Assembly (NCBI GenBank): GCA_014526335.1
Contig: JACTAT010000016.1
Location: 2,555,901 to 2,619,900 of the forward strand
Direction: 5' to 3'
Origin: Chrysaora quinquecirrha
Lineage: Eukaryota > Cnidaria > Scyphozoa > Semaeostomeae > Pelagiidae
DNA length: 64,000 nucleotides
The translations under genes were made by a program, and so were the position numbers. The notes beneath the pieces were generated by a model that made no database searches, was not told where the DNA came from, and saw only the letters and a list, made by a program, of their open reading frames with translations. Below are positions 54,010 to 64,000 of this stretch, one piece after another. Each line of letters begins with the position of its first letter. Position 1 is the stretch's first letter.

Positions 54010-54264
54010 TCAGCGTTTTCTTTGGTACCCCAGCAGCTCTCCAGACTTCTCTAGGGATAAATTGTAAGGGTTATCTTTTTTCCACCCCTTTTTCCTAATT
54101 CTCGGTTTCAATTCGCGCTGTAAGCCTAGTAATGGTGTAATGCCAATCGCTGTTTTGACAATCCAATTTTGAAGGTTTTTAAAAAGGCCTTTACCCCTAA
54201 TTCTCTTTATGCGTCGTCGCTTTGTACGCTGTTTATTTCTATCCTGTCTCTTACGCTTACCCAT
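54010..54264 (-). CDS. Very basic small protein, 84 residues
   Basis: Starts MGKRKRQDRNKQRTKRRRIK, then an amphipathic/hydrophobic stretch (LFKNLQNWIVKTAIGITPLL) and a second basic part. A TATA-like motif (complement of TATTTATAAG, 54290-54299) lies 26 bases upstream of the ATG. It is likely a virion core or DNA-binding protein; not firmly identified. Confidence 0.6.
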   Translation of the reverse strand: MGKRKRQDRNKQRTKRRRIKRIRGKGLFKNLQNWIVKTAIGITPLLGLQRELKPRIRKKGWKKDNPYNLSLEKSGELLGYQRKR

Positions 54265-54539
54265 CTTTAATTACTAGGTACATGCATTGTATTTATAAGA
54301 GATTTGAGATGAAAGATATTTGTAAGTCATCAACTTCATTAATTGAATAAAAAACGTTTCAATGAACTCAATGGTTAATAAATATTTCAACATTCAGAAC
54401 AAGTTAGATAACGATTTATTTGTTTACAACTATGTTAAACGAAGATATAATTTAAGTTTGTTAAAACAATTTGTTACAACAGTTTAGAATAATGTTACAA
54501 CAGTTTGTTAATATTGTTACAACAGTTTGTTAAAACAGT
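54265..54539. repeat. Spacer with TGTTACAACAGTTTGTTAA repeats
   Basis: Three to four copies of TGTTACAACAGTTTGTTAA at 54470-54540, between the basic-protein gene and the polymerase stop. Confidence 0.6.
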
Positions 54540-57500
54540 TCAATCAATGTTTTCTTCTTCACAGCGTCTTTCTAGCGAATAATGCCCATATGGCAGCGTG
54601 TTAAATCCATCATCAAGAATGTATCTTTTATCGTCAAAGGGATTCAGCGATGTCTTTTTTCTTTCCGTAGTGTATATGGTGTGACAGTGTGATTCAATGT
54701 TGCGTTGAGTGTGTGCATCAACTCTCATTTCCATCAAACATTTCACATAATCTTCATGCTTCATTTGCTTCTTCACAACATACTTTTTGATTCCTTTTGC
54801 TCTTTTGATCGTATTTCCATCATTGATTTGACAGCTATACATCTTTGATCTCAATCCAACAAATTCTTTCATTCCCACACCACCAAGCTCGTCTTTCATT
54901 TTCCCGATAACTTTCTTGTTTCTTGTAGAGTAATTTGGATGTTCTTTATCATAATTGCTGAAATCGAATCCATCTTCGTGATCTTTCAATACTTTATCGA
55001 CTTGATCTTTAGACATTGGTATGTCATAGATGAAACTATCAGTATCCATGTAGCATAGCTCAACATTTGGAAGGTTTGGCTTTGCAAAGTTATAGTGGAA
55101 ATCATACATCAATGTTTTGCTAATATCCAATATGCTGAAACCAATATACATTGGCTTGTTGAGTGAAACTTTCCTCAACTTTTTCTCAACCAAAAGCGTG
55201 TCTTCGTTTATTTCAATTACTCCGTAAAAATTTGGATTTCTTACCCATTTTCTCAAGACTTCTCCATCAGTACAGATTTCAAAACGTCCATGATTTCGAA
55301 CATTTTCCATCGTCTTTCCGAACACGGAATTGTTCATCAACTTGAACAGATCTTTTTCAAAGTCGTTTCTTGCATGTGTTCTCTTCTGGGTATTAAAATC
55401 AATGTATTCTTTCAACCATAGACTTTGCTTGAATTCAATGATTTCATGAACTTTTGTCAGCTTCAAACCCAATTCCAAACACTGCTTCAAATTTCTTTCA
55501 TGCATGAGGTATTCTTCTTTGTTGAATAGATTTGGTATTAGCTTTGGTGTTGACTTAAACTTTTTTCCATTGAAAAGTTCTTCGTGAGCGTTCTTTTGAT
55601 GTTCTGATAGCATGTCTTCTTGAACTTGTAATCTTTGCGGCGCCAATGGTAGATCTGCATGATGATCGTGTAACTCGGCTGGATATTCCAAATCGACTTT
55701 GAGAATATAACCAACATCTTCATTCGATCTTGTCAGCAAAGCGTGGATGTCTGTATTTCTGATTTCTTCTTGTGTAAACTGCTTGAAACCACCATACGGC
55801 ATTGGTTGCGACATTGCCCATCCATAGAGATTGTTTGCATCCAGATACATCAGCGTGTTGTTTTCTGTTGATTTAGCATGCCGTTTCACTGCTATCGAGA
55901 CACCACCACGAATGCCATCTTCAATCATAAGTAGAATGTCCTTCTTTTCTTCGGATAACAATTCCAGCTTCACACCAGTCATCTTCAGCATTGCATCCCA
56001 GGCCAGCGAAGGAGCAGTTAGATAATGTGCAGGATCGAGTCCGTAGAATTCCAGACTTTGTGCTCTGAACGACTCGAATATATCAGTCAACAGCAACACA
56101 TCGGTTTTCAAGTACAGTTCATGATAATCTTGAAAAGTCTGACAGTTGAAGAATTGCCAAACCTGTTGAGCATGTTCATAATCTTCATCACTGATGTCAG
56201 AATCATTGAGTTTGTTGTAAAATGCTTCTTTCGGTGGTAGAGATGTTTCTTCCATTTTCGCTGCACTATCCACCCAATCGTAGGGATAAACACCTTTTCT
56301 TGTCAGCAACTCAAATGCTCTCTCAACTTCTTCAGCTTCAGCATCTGTCAAATCTCTCCTTGATGGTATTTTCCAATTTCTATAATCTAGAACATCTTCA
56401 TCTTTTAGCGGGTTTTACATGCTACACCAGGTTCAAACATTCCTTGACGTTCTCTTTTCAATTCTGCAACTCTTTCCTGTTCATTTCTCGGTACATCAGG
56501 ATACTGTTGTTGAGTAATCTCATCATGTAGGTAGCCTTTGATAGAGACAAATTGTTCTTTCGGTAGGTTGCCTGCTAGTGTTGCCAAACTTGTACTCAGA
56601 AATGCAAAGGAGTCAATGTATTTGATCCCATGAATATTTCTTTCCTTACCATCTTCATTCACATCAGTATGAGCACCAATCTGTGCAGTCATGATCTTTT
56701 CTTTCGAATTGGCAATGATCTTTGTATTTCTACCTTTCAAATTCTTCAGAACATGATGCATGTCATACCCTTTCAGATTGTGGAAGACGATCGGAATCGT
56801 GTGAGTGTTTGCTATTATATTCAGATGATTAAAGTTACAATACTTGCAAGCTGGTCCTCTGTATTTCCCAGTAATGTGACAATGATCTTTGACTTTTCTT
56901 CTATTGTTACCACCAAATAGCTGCTTGCAGCAATAGCAGTGTGTAGCTATATCATGTCTTGCGTTTTCTTCAGGTGTTAATCTAATAAACAGCATGGTTT
57001 TCCTAAACACTGCTCGGATTTCTTCATTCAATCCATCTAGCCGATTCATCAACACCTCCATGGAGTCTTCACCAGTATAGCATTCTAATGGTTGTTACCA
57101 TCTATCATCGATTGATTTGATATAAATGCAATAACTGATCGGATTGTGTTCTTGATAAGCAGCTCTTCTGTTTGAGCTTTCCAGAATGGATTCAGTATCT
57201 GCATAGATGATAAATGGTAGCCAGCTCTGATGTTTGAAATGTTCAAACTTTAATTCTGTATCTTGAGGATATTCAACAGCTTTAAGGACCGGACATAGCT
57301 TTTCATGCTTTTCTAATCTTTCTTGAGTTGTACACCCTGAACAGCATTGAGGACAGATAAAACGTTTTCGTTTATGTTTATGACCATCACGACCTGCAAA
57401 AGACGACTCAAGTCCTTTATCCAGCAATAGTGACTCTCACCATCCTCATTGAATATTAATAGTAAATGTACATGCTTTTTACGTTTAACTTCAGTTATTC

Positions 57501-58359
57501 TTACTGGTACAATTTCACCATCTTCATCCATATAGATGTTGATTGAAATGTTGTTGTTTACTTCAAATGTATTAATCATCTTTTTATTGGTTGCTTTTAC
57601 TGGATATGTCAATCCTTCACAGTTAAGTTCATTCAAGTATGGACAATACTTTGCAACTCTCTGTGAATTTGTTGCTTGTGAATGTAGGGCGGATAGAATT
57701 GCCCAGATGAAGCATTTATTGTCTTTGTTCTGCACATTGATAACAGCCCTCTTGTTTTTAATGTATGTAGGTAGTTGCAAATACTTTCCACCACGAATTG
57801 CATCATAATCAAACATCCTCACTTGCAGTTGGGTAAACTTTGTAAATATCCAACCACTTCCATTCTCCAAGAATTCATCAACCTTATCTCGTAGTGTGTT
57901 GATAGCTTCAACTACATGATCTTCAACATAGTCATACTCTGACCTTAACAACGCCTGCACGGTGGTTCTGAATGTGGGTGGTGGTTCTGTAACCATAGGC
58001 TTATCACCATACTTTTTAAATTCTACATCGATAGTGACATAATACTTTATCCCCTGCTTGTGGCCTGGTAATTCTTCTTTAAATTCTCGAATAGTATGTT
58101 GTGTGATTCTTGCCCAGTCTTTGATATCTTCTTCTTCGGTATATATCCTAAATGCTTTCTTATCCATCTTGTTCATGTTCTTACCTTCACCGACTAATTT
58201 ATCTTGTTCTGCTGTTGACGGATGTATATCATGCGCTGTTTGCTTATGTGATGCGAGATTTAACATTCTGTCAAACAATTTCCCACATACATCACAAGCG
58301 ATTTTTCTTCGCTTACTATTATTAGCAGCTGAGCTCTCTTCTTCGTGTGACCTCTTCAT
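54540..58359 (-). pseudogene. Protein-primed DNA polymerase B, right copy (N-terminal half broken)
   Basis: The 5' half has two one-base losses in homopolymers (near 57400 in a T run and 56413 in an A run, gene sense) and a nonsense codon (57095-57097). The 3' half is open for 603 residues from 56351. It carries Exo III (YHELYLKTD, residues 76-84), motif A (LDANNLYGWAM, 170-180), motif B (KLMNNSVFGK, 337-346) and motif C (YMDTDS, 434-439). All polymerase catalytic residues are present. The gene ends at 54540. It is the replication enzyme expected to use a terminal protein as primer. Confidence 0.92.
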
Positions 58360-58477
58360 GATTAATTTCTAACTGAGCTGATTTCGTTTTACGCTTCGAT
58401 TTATATAGATGATTCGAACGTCACGTTCGAATTATTACGCCATCATAATTAACCAATCAGATTGTAGGATTTCTCGT

Positions 58478-58593
58478 TTCTAGAATCTTGTGGAACATTC
58501 GGGAAACTTCTAGAAAGTTCTAGCCAATCAGATTGCAGGATTATTAGGGACTTTTCCCTTTTTCTGGATATTCTGGAAACTTCTTGAAAGTTC
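58478..58593. promoter_or_regulatory. Heat-shock-element arrays, right arm
   Basis: 58478-58520 has nine alternating TTC/GAA units with one mismatch; 58571-58593 has five perfect units. CCAAT boxes lie beside them (58523, 58596). They stand upstream of the right polymerase copy, mirroring the left arm. Confidence 0.75.
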
Positions 58594-58596
58594 TAG

Positions 58597-59000
58597 CCAA
58601 TCAGATTGGAGGATTATTACGTCATGTTAGGTAATTACAGCACGAGCATTTACAACAAACTCGTAATCATCTTCGAGATATTCTTCATCAGCATTATTTT
58701 CAAAGAAGAAGCCAAATGTTGTAGGTAGTGCTTTTCGGTAAGAGCCTTTTCTAGCTTGTCTAAGTCTTCAAATGTCAATTCTAGTTCGATAAAGTTAAAC
58801 TCGCCACTGTTACCCTTTTCACACCATAGCACCTCCATAAAGCCTTGTAGATTAGGATGTTTACGCCAGTAGGCTAATTCTATTGAATCTGCACATTCGA
58901 TGTTTTCTGTCTTATGATCGTTAAGGTCTGTCGTAGTGCATCGACTCTCACGATTGTTGTATTGCTTTTTACGAGCTATTGCGTATTGATCAAGTCCCAT
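58597..59000 (-). pseudogene. Phage-like MGLDQY small protein gene, right copy (same frameshift)
   Basis: A first frame (59000-58650) identical in sequence to the left copy over the listed residues. The conserved C-terminal part lies in the shifted frame and, in this copy, runs to about 58620 without the stop seen at the left. The shared frame change argues for an event older than the arm duplication, or copy correction between arms. Function unknown. Confidence 0.75.
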
Positions 59001-59324
59001 AATATAAATTATTTATTATTAGCATATCTTAATCGTATTATCACCAAATTGCTGTCATGAGTTTTAAGCTCTGAACTCTTCAACAACTTCTTACAACTGA
59101 TCTGATTTCACTTTACGCTTCGATTTATATAGTTGATTCGAACGTCGGGTTTGAATTATTAAATCGTCATGATGAAATCTATAACAAACCGGTTTAAACC
59201 GGTTTTGAGTATAAACAAATCAGATTGCAGGATTATTACGGCATTTTAGGACCTTAGACTCATGAAAACGAGGTTGGAGAAACCACCGCGTTAGATTAAA
59301 CCATCGTCTTATAGCGCGACCTGA

Positions 59325-59459
59325 TGACGTCACTGATGATGATATCACTGATGACGTCACTGATGACGCCACTGATGACGTGGTATGAGAAATCAACATA
59401 CTAGATTCATAAAAACCGTCGCACTATAGCGCGATCTGATGACGTCACTGATGACGTCA
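59325..59459. promoter_or_regulatory. Tandem TGACGTCA sites, right arm
   Basis: Perfect sites at 59325, 59352, 59440 and 59452, the mirror of those at 42348-42482. Confidence 0.7.
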
Positions 59460-60185
59460 CCGTGCTCGGAGCCTTCCTGTTCTCGTGGCCTCCCTTTACA
59501 ACCTACTCCGCGAAACGCAGTTCCGCGTTTTTGATTTTCGCCTTATGGCAAAATCAATAACGCGGAATTCCATCTCGCGGAACTTCTCTATTGATCTGAT
59601 CTGAAATCGTAATCTGTCTTCAATACACCCCATGTGGTGTGGTCCCATAAGCAAAGACATTATCGTATGCAATTTGCAGAAGTCATGATAATTAGATTTC
59701 GGCGAACTCTATTTTCTTTCGTTAAAATTCTCTTGCGAAAACTGTATTGATGTCAAATATGACAAGAAATCTATTGACATCTATGTGAATTTTTTCGTGT
59801 TGCTCCCGCAGGAGTTCTGATGTGTTTTCATTGTGTGTTCTTGCAGGCGATGTTAGACAAGGGATGATGAACAGTAATCATAAAACAAGTCTTTGTGAAG
59901 ACAACTCTATTTGACTTCAAATTAGGGAAGTTCCGCGAGATCTAATTCCGCGTTATTGATTTTGCCATAAGGCGAAAATCAAAAACGTGGAACCTCACAT
60001 CGCGGAACTTCTCTAGACAGGTCGGTGGCCGCCCAAAGTCATAGATAGTTTGTTTAAATGCCCCTTTCGTCTTGATAAAGCTTTTTTTTACCAAATTTTA
60101 GTAAAAGATGCAATCGAATTTGAACAAAATGTACAGGTTCAAAGTGTATGGTGATTACAATTTAGGCCTAGCTCGGGCCTAGCCA

Positions 60186-60560
60186 TATGCTGACTTGTGT
60201 TTTCATTGTGTGTACTTGAAGGCGATGTTAGACAAGGGATGATGAACAGTAATCATAAAACAAGTCTTTGTGAGGACAACTCTATTAGACTTCAAATTAG
60301 GGAAGTTCCGCGAGATCTAATTCCGCGTTATTGATTTTGCCATAAGGCGAAAATCAAAAACGCGGAACCTCACATCGCGGAACTTCTCTAGACAGGTCAG
60401 TGGCCGCCCAAAGTCATAGATAGTTTGTTTAAATGCCCCTTTCGTCTTGATAAAGCTTTTTTTTACCAAATTTTAGTAAAAGATGCAATCGAATTTGAAC
60501 AAAATGTACAGGTTCAAAGTGTATGGTGTTTACAATTTAGGCCTAGCTCGGGCCTAGCCA
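60186..60560. repeat. Extra 375-bp tandem unit in the right arm
   Basis: The sequence starting TATGCTGACTTGTGTTTTCA at 60186 recurs at 60561. Each unit contains a TTCCGCG...CGCGGAA double palindrome and GGCCTAGCTCGGGCC. The left arm has one copy fewer. Confidence 0.8.
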
Positions 60561-61009
60561 TATGCTGACTTGTGTTTTCATTGTGTGTACTTGAAGGCGA
60601 TGTTAGACAAGGGATGATGAACAGTAATCATAAAACAAGTCTTTGTGAGGACAACTCTATTAGACTTCAAATTAGGGAAGTTCCGCGAGATCGAATTCCG
60701 CGTTATTGATTTTGCCATAAGGCGAAAATCAAAAACGCGGAACCTCATTTCGCAGAACTTTTCCAGACAGGTTTTTACTAAGGAGAAAAGTTGTGTTTAT
60801 TTAAAGAAAACCAAAAATGCAACAAAACGAAAGAATTTTTTTTAAATGCATTAAATTATTAATAAGAAACGCACAAGAAATTATTCCGCGTTTTTTATTT
60901 TAGCACAGAGGCAAAATCAATAACGCGGAACGTATATTCGCGGAACAAATCTGTTCCGCGGTTCCGCGGAATTTTGGCGTTCCGCGTTATTGACCTGGCC
61001 AATTTTGCA

Positions 61010-61422
61010 GGATATATCAAGAAGATCTTTTGGGCAGAAGAAGGTTTTCTCATTAGTGGGCAAACACATAGTTCCATTTTGATAAGTCTAGCAAAAATAT
61101 CTTTTAAGCTATTCTTTAACTCAACCAAATGAGCATTTAACATTGTAGTGAATGAGATAGATTCCAGGAAGATTACCCAGTGTGCACTCCATCTAGCCTA
61201 CGCCAGTGATATCAGAAAGGGAGCTTAAAAATTTCTTTGCGTACTAATGTGGATCGTTCAGAAAAACAATAAATAACCTAGACATTTATTTCCATTATAG
61301 AACAAAAAATTTATTGTTTTTCTTGGCCTGAAGTCAGATTGGTTGGCCTTTTCTCCAGCATGGTGAGAAAGGGAAGGCACCCTGGAAGATTGTTAAAAAT
61401 TGGTCAAATTAAATCAATTGGT
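61010..61422. other. Gene-free flank of the Polinton-type element
   Basis: No coding family was found. The missing first exon of epsilon-tubulin was looked for here on the minus strand and not recognised. Confidence 0.35.
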
Positions 61423-62165
61423 ATCAGGTCAATTTTCCCAACCTCTGTTTCATCTAACGTCTTTTTTGCCAATGCTGTCCTTTCCTGTTTCCCCCAACTA
61501 AAGTACTTGCTAATTATTACTTGTTTTGTCACTTAAACAGTTATCAGAGTGATAGTTGAGGGTTTTGGGCCAATGTTATCAATCAAATAATTGACAAACG
61601 TTAAGGGCATTAGTTTTCACATGAATTAATTTTCCTGCTAGAGGATTTTGGCCATTTCCGTAAAAAATTAGTTCCACCAGAAAATTCAAATTCCTTTCAT
61701 CTGCAATATTTGGTTGCCCCGAGATTCTCAAAATATGCTTCTCCTCCAAAATAAATTTCCCAAATTTCCCGAAAATATGAATATTATGAAGGCTTTTGCC
61801 AAATTTAGGGAAATATTCCATTGAAAAGACTGAATATGGTTCTTGCTTCTGTATTTACAGCAGCAAAAGAAAGCAAGGCACTGCAACTATTATCAGTTTC
61901 CTTTGCTTTGAAAATTTTTAGATCTGCGAAAAAAAAATTCCAGAAAAATTTAATGGTGATTTGTATCTGCGAAAATAAGTTCCTGTGAAATTCATTACAA
62001 CAAATCAATCCATGAAAAACCTCGAAACTCAATTCCATTAAGGTACACAAAAGAAGTTATCTGTGTCACTTCAGGTTGGGGGAAATGACCATGATGAGTT
62101 GGTTGAAACATCTGAGTCTTAGCAGGTTGGGCGATTAGTAAGTTGGGCAAAGTAAGTTGGCATGC
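61423..62165 (+). repeat. Second copy of the 19736 repeat, interrupted
   Basis: 61423-61606 and 62104-62165 correspond to the left and right parts of 19736-20000. The intervening 500 bp (61607-62100) is AT-rich with many TTTCC/GGAAA motifs and no recognised coding sequence. Confidence 0.6.
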
Positions 62166-63400
62166 CCATTATGTTACAGGTACTGTGTAACATATAACTC
62201 TGTGTAATCTAACACCATATTACATCTGGACATGAAACATGATGTGAAACATTGAAATGACTGCCCTGTGTAACATTATGTCCAGTGTAATTAGACAGTG
62301 CATTAATATGGTGTTGTGTTACACACAAATGTCTTATTACAGAGCTTATTACATCTCATTATTATATTACGCATGTTACATATTGCACATGAATAAGACA
62401 ATGGCTGATAGGACAAAGAAAGACGTTTTATTATCCTGTTTACACTTTGCATGACAATGGAAGAGAGAAGCAGGAATATAAAGGGACACATTTCAACCAA
62501 TCATAGTGACATATTTTATTTGAAATCTGGGGGCTTTCTGTTAGAAATTCGTTTTGGTTGCATTTTGTCAGACATGAACATTTTCAAGAATCATTTCAAG
62601 TTTGGCGAAGTCATGATCAAGTCACTTGTTTGTCATGCTGCATGATAATTAGTGGTAAATATTTCTTTATAATTTGAATCTGCCAATGTGTTTCTAGCTC
62701 TCTATGCTATAGGCCTATTCTCGGTTCTTATTTCAAGTTCTTAAGATTCATTAACTCTATTTCAAAAGTTGAAATTGATTATATGTAACTGTTGGTGCTC
62801 AACGGTTTTAGCAGATTGCATCACAGAAGATTATATAGATTGCATACAGCTCTATTTGTATGGCAAAAAATTGAAGCATGAGTAGACAGTTTCATTTATG
62901 ATACTTTTAGTGTAGAAATATTGTCTTTCATATGTAATCAGTTTGACTTTTTTGTTATATATTGATCACTTTGATTTTTGTTATAATTTACTCTTTTACT
63001 GTGATGTATTTATTATGTATCGGAATTAAATAAAAAGAGAAATATTGCTTGCAGCAAAATATTACTTGGCAATTACTCTTTCTCCTGCGTTACAAATCAT
63101 ATTACTAGTACTGTATTATTACATGGCATGCTACAAGTGGTGTGATCTTACAAGCAATATTACTCAGACTGTCAAGTAACAAGCCTGTTACTCCAGAGTG
63201 TAATATTACACAGATCATTACTCATGTCATATTACACGTACTGTTACCCACTACGTATTGTTACACAGGGCATAATATTACACAGCATAGTTCCAGTATT
63301 GCCCAATATTCGGGCATATTACACTTTGTAAAAGTTACACACAAATTTCATATTACACAGCTCATTCTACATCATATTTCAGAGTATGCCACATGAGCCT
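62166..63400. repeat. Element with TGTAATATTACAC subrepeats at both ends
   Basis: GTGTAACAT/ATATTACAC-type motifs are dense at 62170-62390 and 63055-63380 in both orientations, around a centre free of them. The layout resembles a non-autonomous transposon with subterminal repeats. Boundaries and target duplication are not resolved. Confidence 0.5.
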
Positions 63401-63544
63401 TTTACCTGTGGATATTTTGTCCAAGCCATAGTGGAATCCAGGGGTCATTGTACACCACATCAGTACACCAGCTGGAAGTACAGTACACCGTTTGAAAATT
63501 TCCTCCTCCAAAGCAAATTTTGCATACACCACTAGTCACACTGG

Positions 63545-64000
63545 CAGGGGTGGTCTGGCACCACAATTGAAGGGTGGCTACCAAATCAAAAGGGTTCAGG
63601 GTGTGGCAGACAAAGTTTCTGAACCACACCCGCTAATAAAGAATTCATCTTAAATACGCTCAGTCGATATTAGTCATTAATTGATAGATGTGCTGAGGGG
63701 AACTATGCTTGCATTTCAATTTGAGAAACATACTTTTGCACTTTTTTCGCTTTTTCAAGTTTAGACGTCTACAAACTTCAAGTGGGAAGACTAAACCTGC
63801 CGCCCACCATGGTTGGGCGGCAAAGAAAATTTTGGTTGCTAGACCCTCCAAAACGGCTATTTTAGCAATTTGAGCACCTCATCTTTGGAATGAAAGAAAT
63901 AGTAAACCCACGAAAAAGAGAAGGAAAAACCTTAGAGTTTCAAAATAATACTGTAGAAACATTACAGTTTGTATAATGATCGGCTTTGCTCTGGTGAAGT
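63545..64000. mobile_element. Second hAT-like MITE copy, cut by the window end
   Basis: Starts CAGGGGTGGTCTGG and matches the complement of 25712-25245 over its visible length (for example ACCACAATTG.AGGGTGGCTACC and the TTTCTGAACCACA block). The other end lies beyond the window. Confidence 0.8.

Larger units (their letters stand above)
56302..61000. repeat. Right inverted arm of the Polinton-type element
   Basis: The reverse copy of 41181-45715. It differs by point changes and small indels, an extra 375-bp unit (60186-60560) and fewer heat-shock blocks. Confidence 0.9.
41172..61009. mobile_element. 19.8-kb Polinton/adintovirus-type element with 4.5-kb inverted arms
   Basis: GGCCAGGTCAATAACGCGG opens at 41181 and its complement closes at 61000. 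The flanks aattttgca (41172-41180 and 61001-61009) are identical. Cargo fits Polintons/adintoviruses: protein-primed B-family polymerase, A32-like packaging ATPase, retrovirus-type integrase and small basic proteins. The arms (41181-45715 and 56302-61000) are near-identical inverted copies that extend into the polymerase gene. Polintons normally leave 6-bp duplications and end in AG...CT, so the 9-bp duplication and GGCC ends are unusual. A Gypsy element (45716-50327) interrupts it. Several genes have frameshifts, so this copy is defective. Confidence 0.8.

Noticed and set aside
60895..61143. 82-residue minus-strand frame at the right end of the large element
   Set aside because: It runs from flanking DNA into the terminal repeat; no conserved features.

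Overview
The window looks like a scaffold from an intron-rich, AT-rich invertebrate animal genome. It carries spliced animal genes (a caspase, an ECHDC3-type crotonase, epsilon-tubulin) with canonical GT/AG introns, among many transposable elements typical of marine invertebrates. A cnidarian is my best guess, but a sponge or another invertebrate cannot be excluded. A 500-base run of N at 35154-35653 is an assembly gap.

Host genes. (1) 136-7215 (+): a five-exon gene whose exons join in frame to 534 residues, with a helical TPR-like N-terminal half and a caspase p20/p10 domain. (2) 18348-18557 (+): a 69-residue hydrophobic protein. (3) 29710-32274 (+): four exons of an ECHDC3-like crotonase, incomplete at both ends. 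(4) 40879-38191 (-): four exons of epsilon-tubulin, incomplete at both ends. Genes 3 and 4 converge on a stretch of transposon debris and the N gap, where their missing 3' exons would be expected.

Mobile elements, left to right. A piggyBac-like TTAA MITE lies in a caspase intron. A hAT-like element (8119-15215, 8-bp TSD) holds a tyrosine-recombinase retrotransposon of Ngaro/DIRS type with A1-ORFs-B1-A2-B2 split repeats. Two further 8-bp-TSD elements lie at 16705-17301 and 24966-25712. A 3.15-kb fold-back element (20004-23154) is built from TTAG/CTAA arrays. Two decayed Copia elements are present (26200-28216 and about 37480-35654); the second contains a tandem hammerhead-ribozyme retrozyme (36091-36441). 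A MITE with GGGACCGTTCA termini lies at 37528-38066.

The right third is a 19.8-kb virus-like Polinton/adintovirus-type element (41181-61000). Its two ends are inverted arms of about 4.5 kb, each carrying the same small phage-like gene and the 5' half of a protein-primed type B DNA polymerase. The middle keeps the polymerase 3' half, two small basic proteins, two proteins of unknown function, an FtsK/HerA-type packaging ATPase and a retrovirus-type integrase. Recognisable capsid and protease genes are missing. A Ty3/Gypsy retrotransposon with identical LTRs sits where they might have been. The arms carry arrays of heat-shock elements, CRE (TGACGTCA) sites, a paired AACCGGTT palindrome and a promoter module reused before several genes. 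My reading is that a large DNA transposon/virus has promoters resembling stress-responsive host promoters; that is inference from motif matching.
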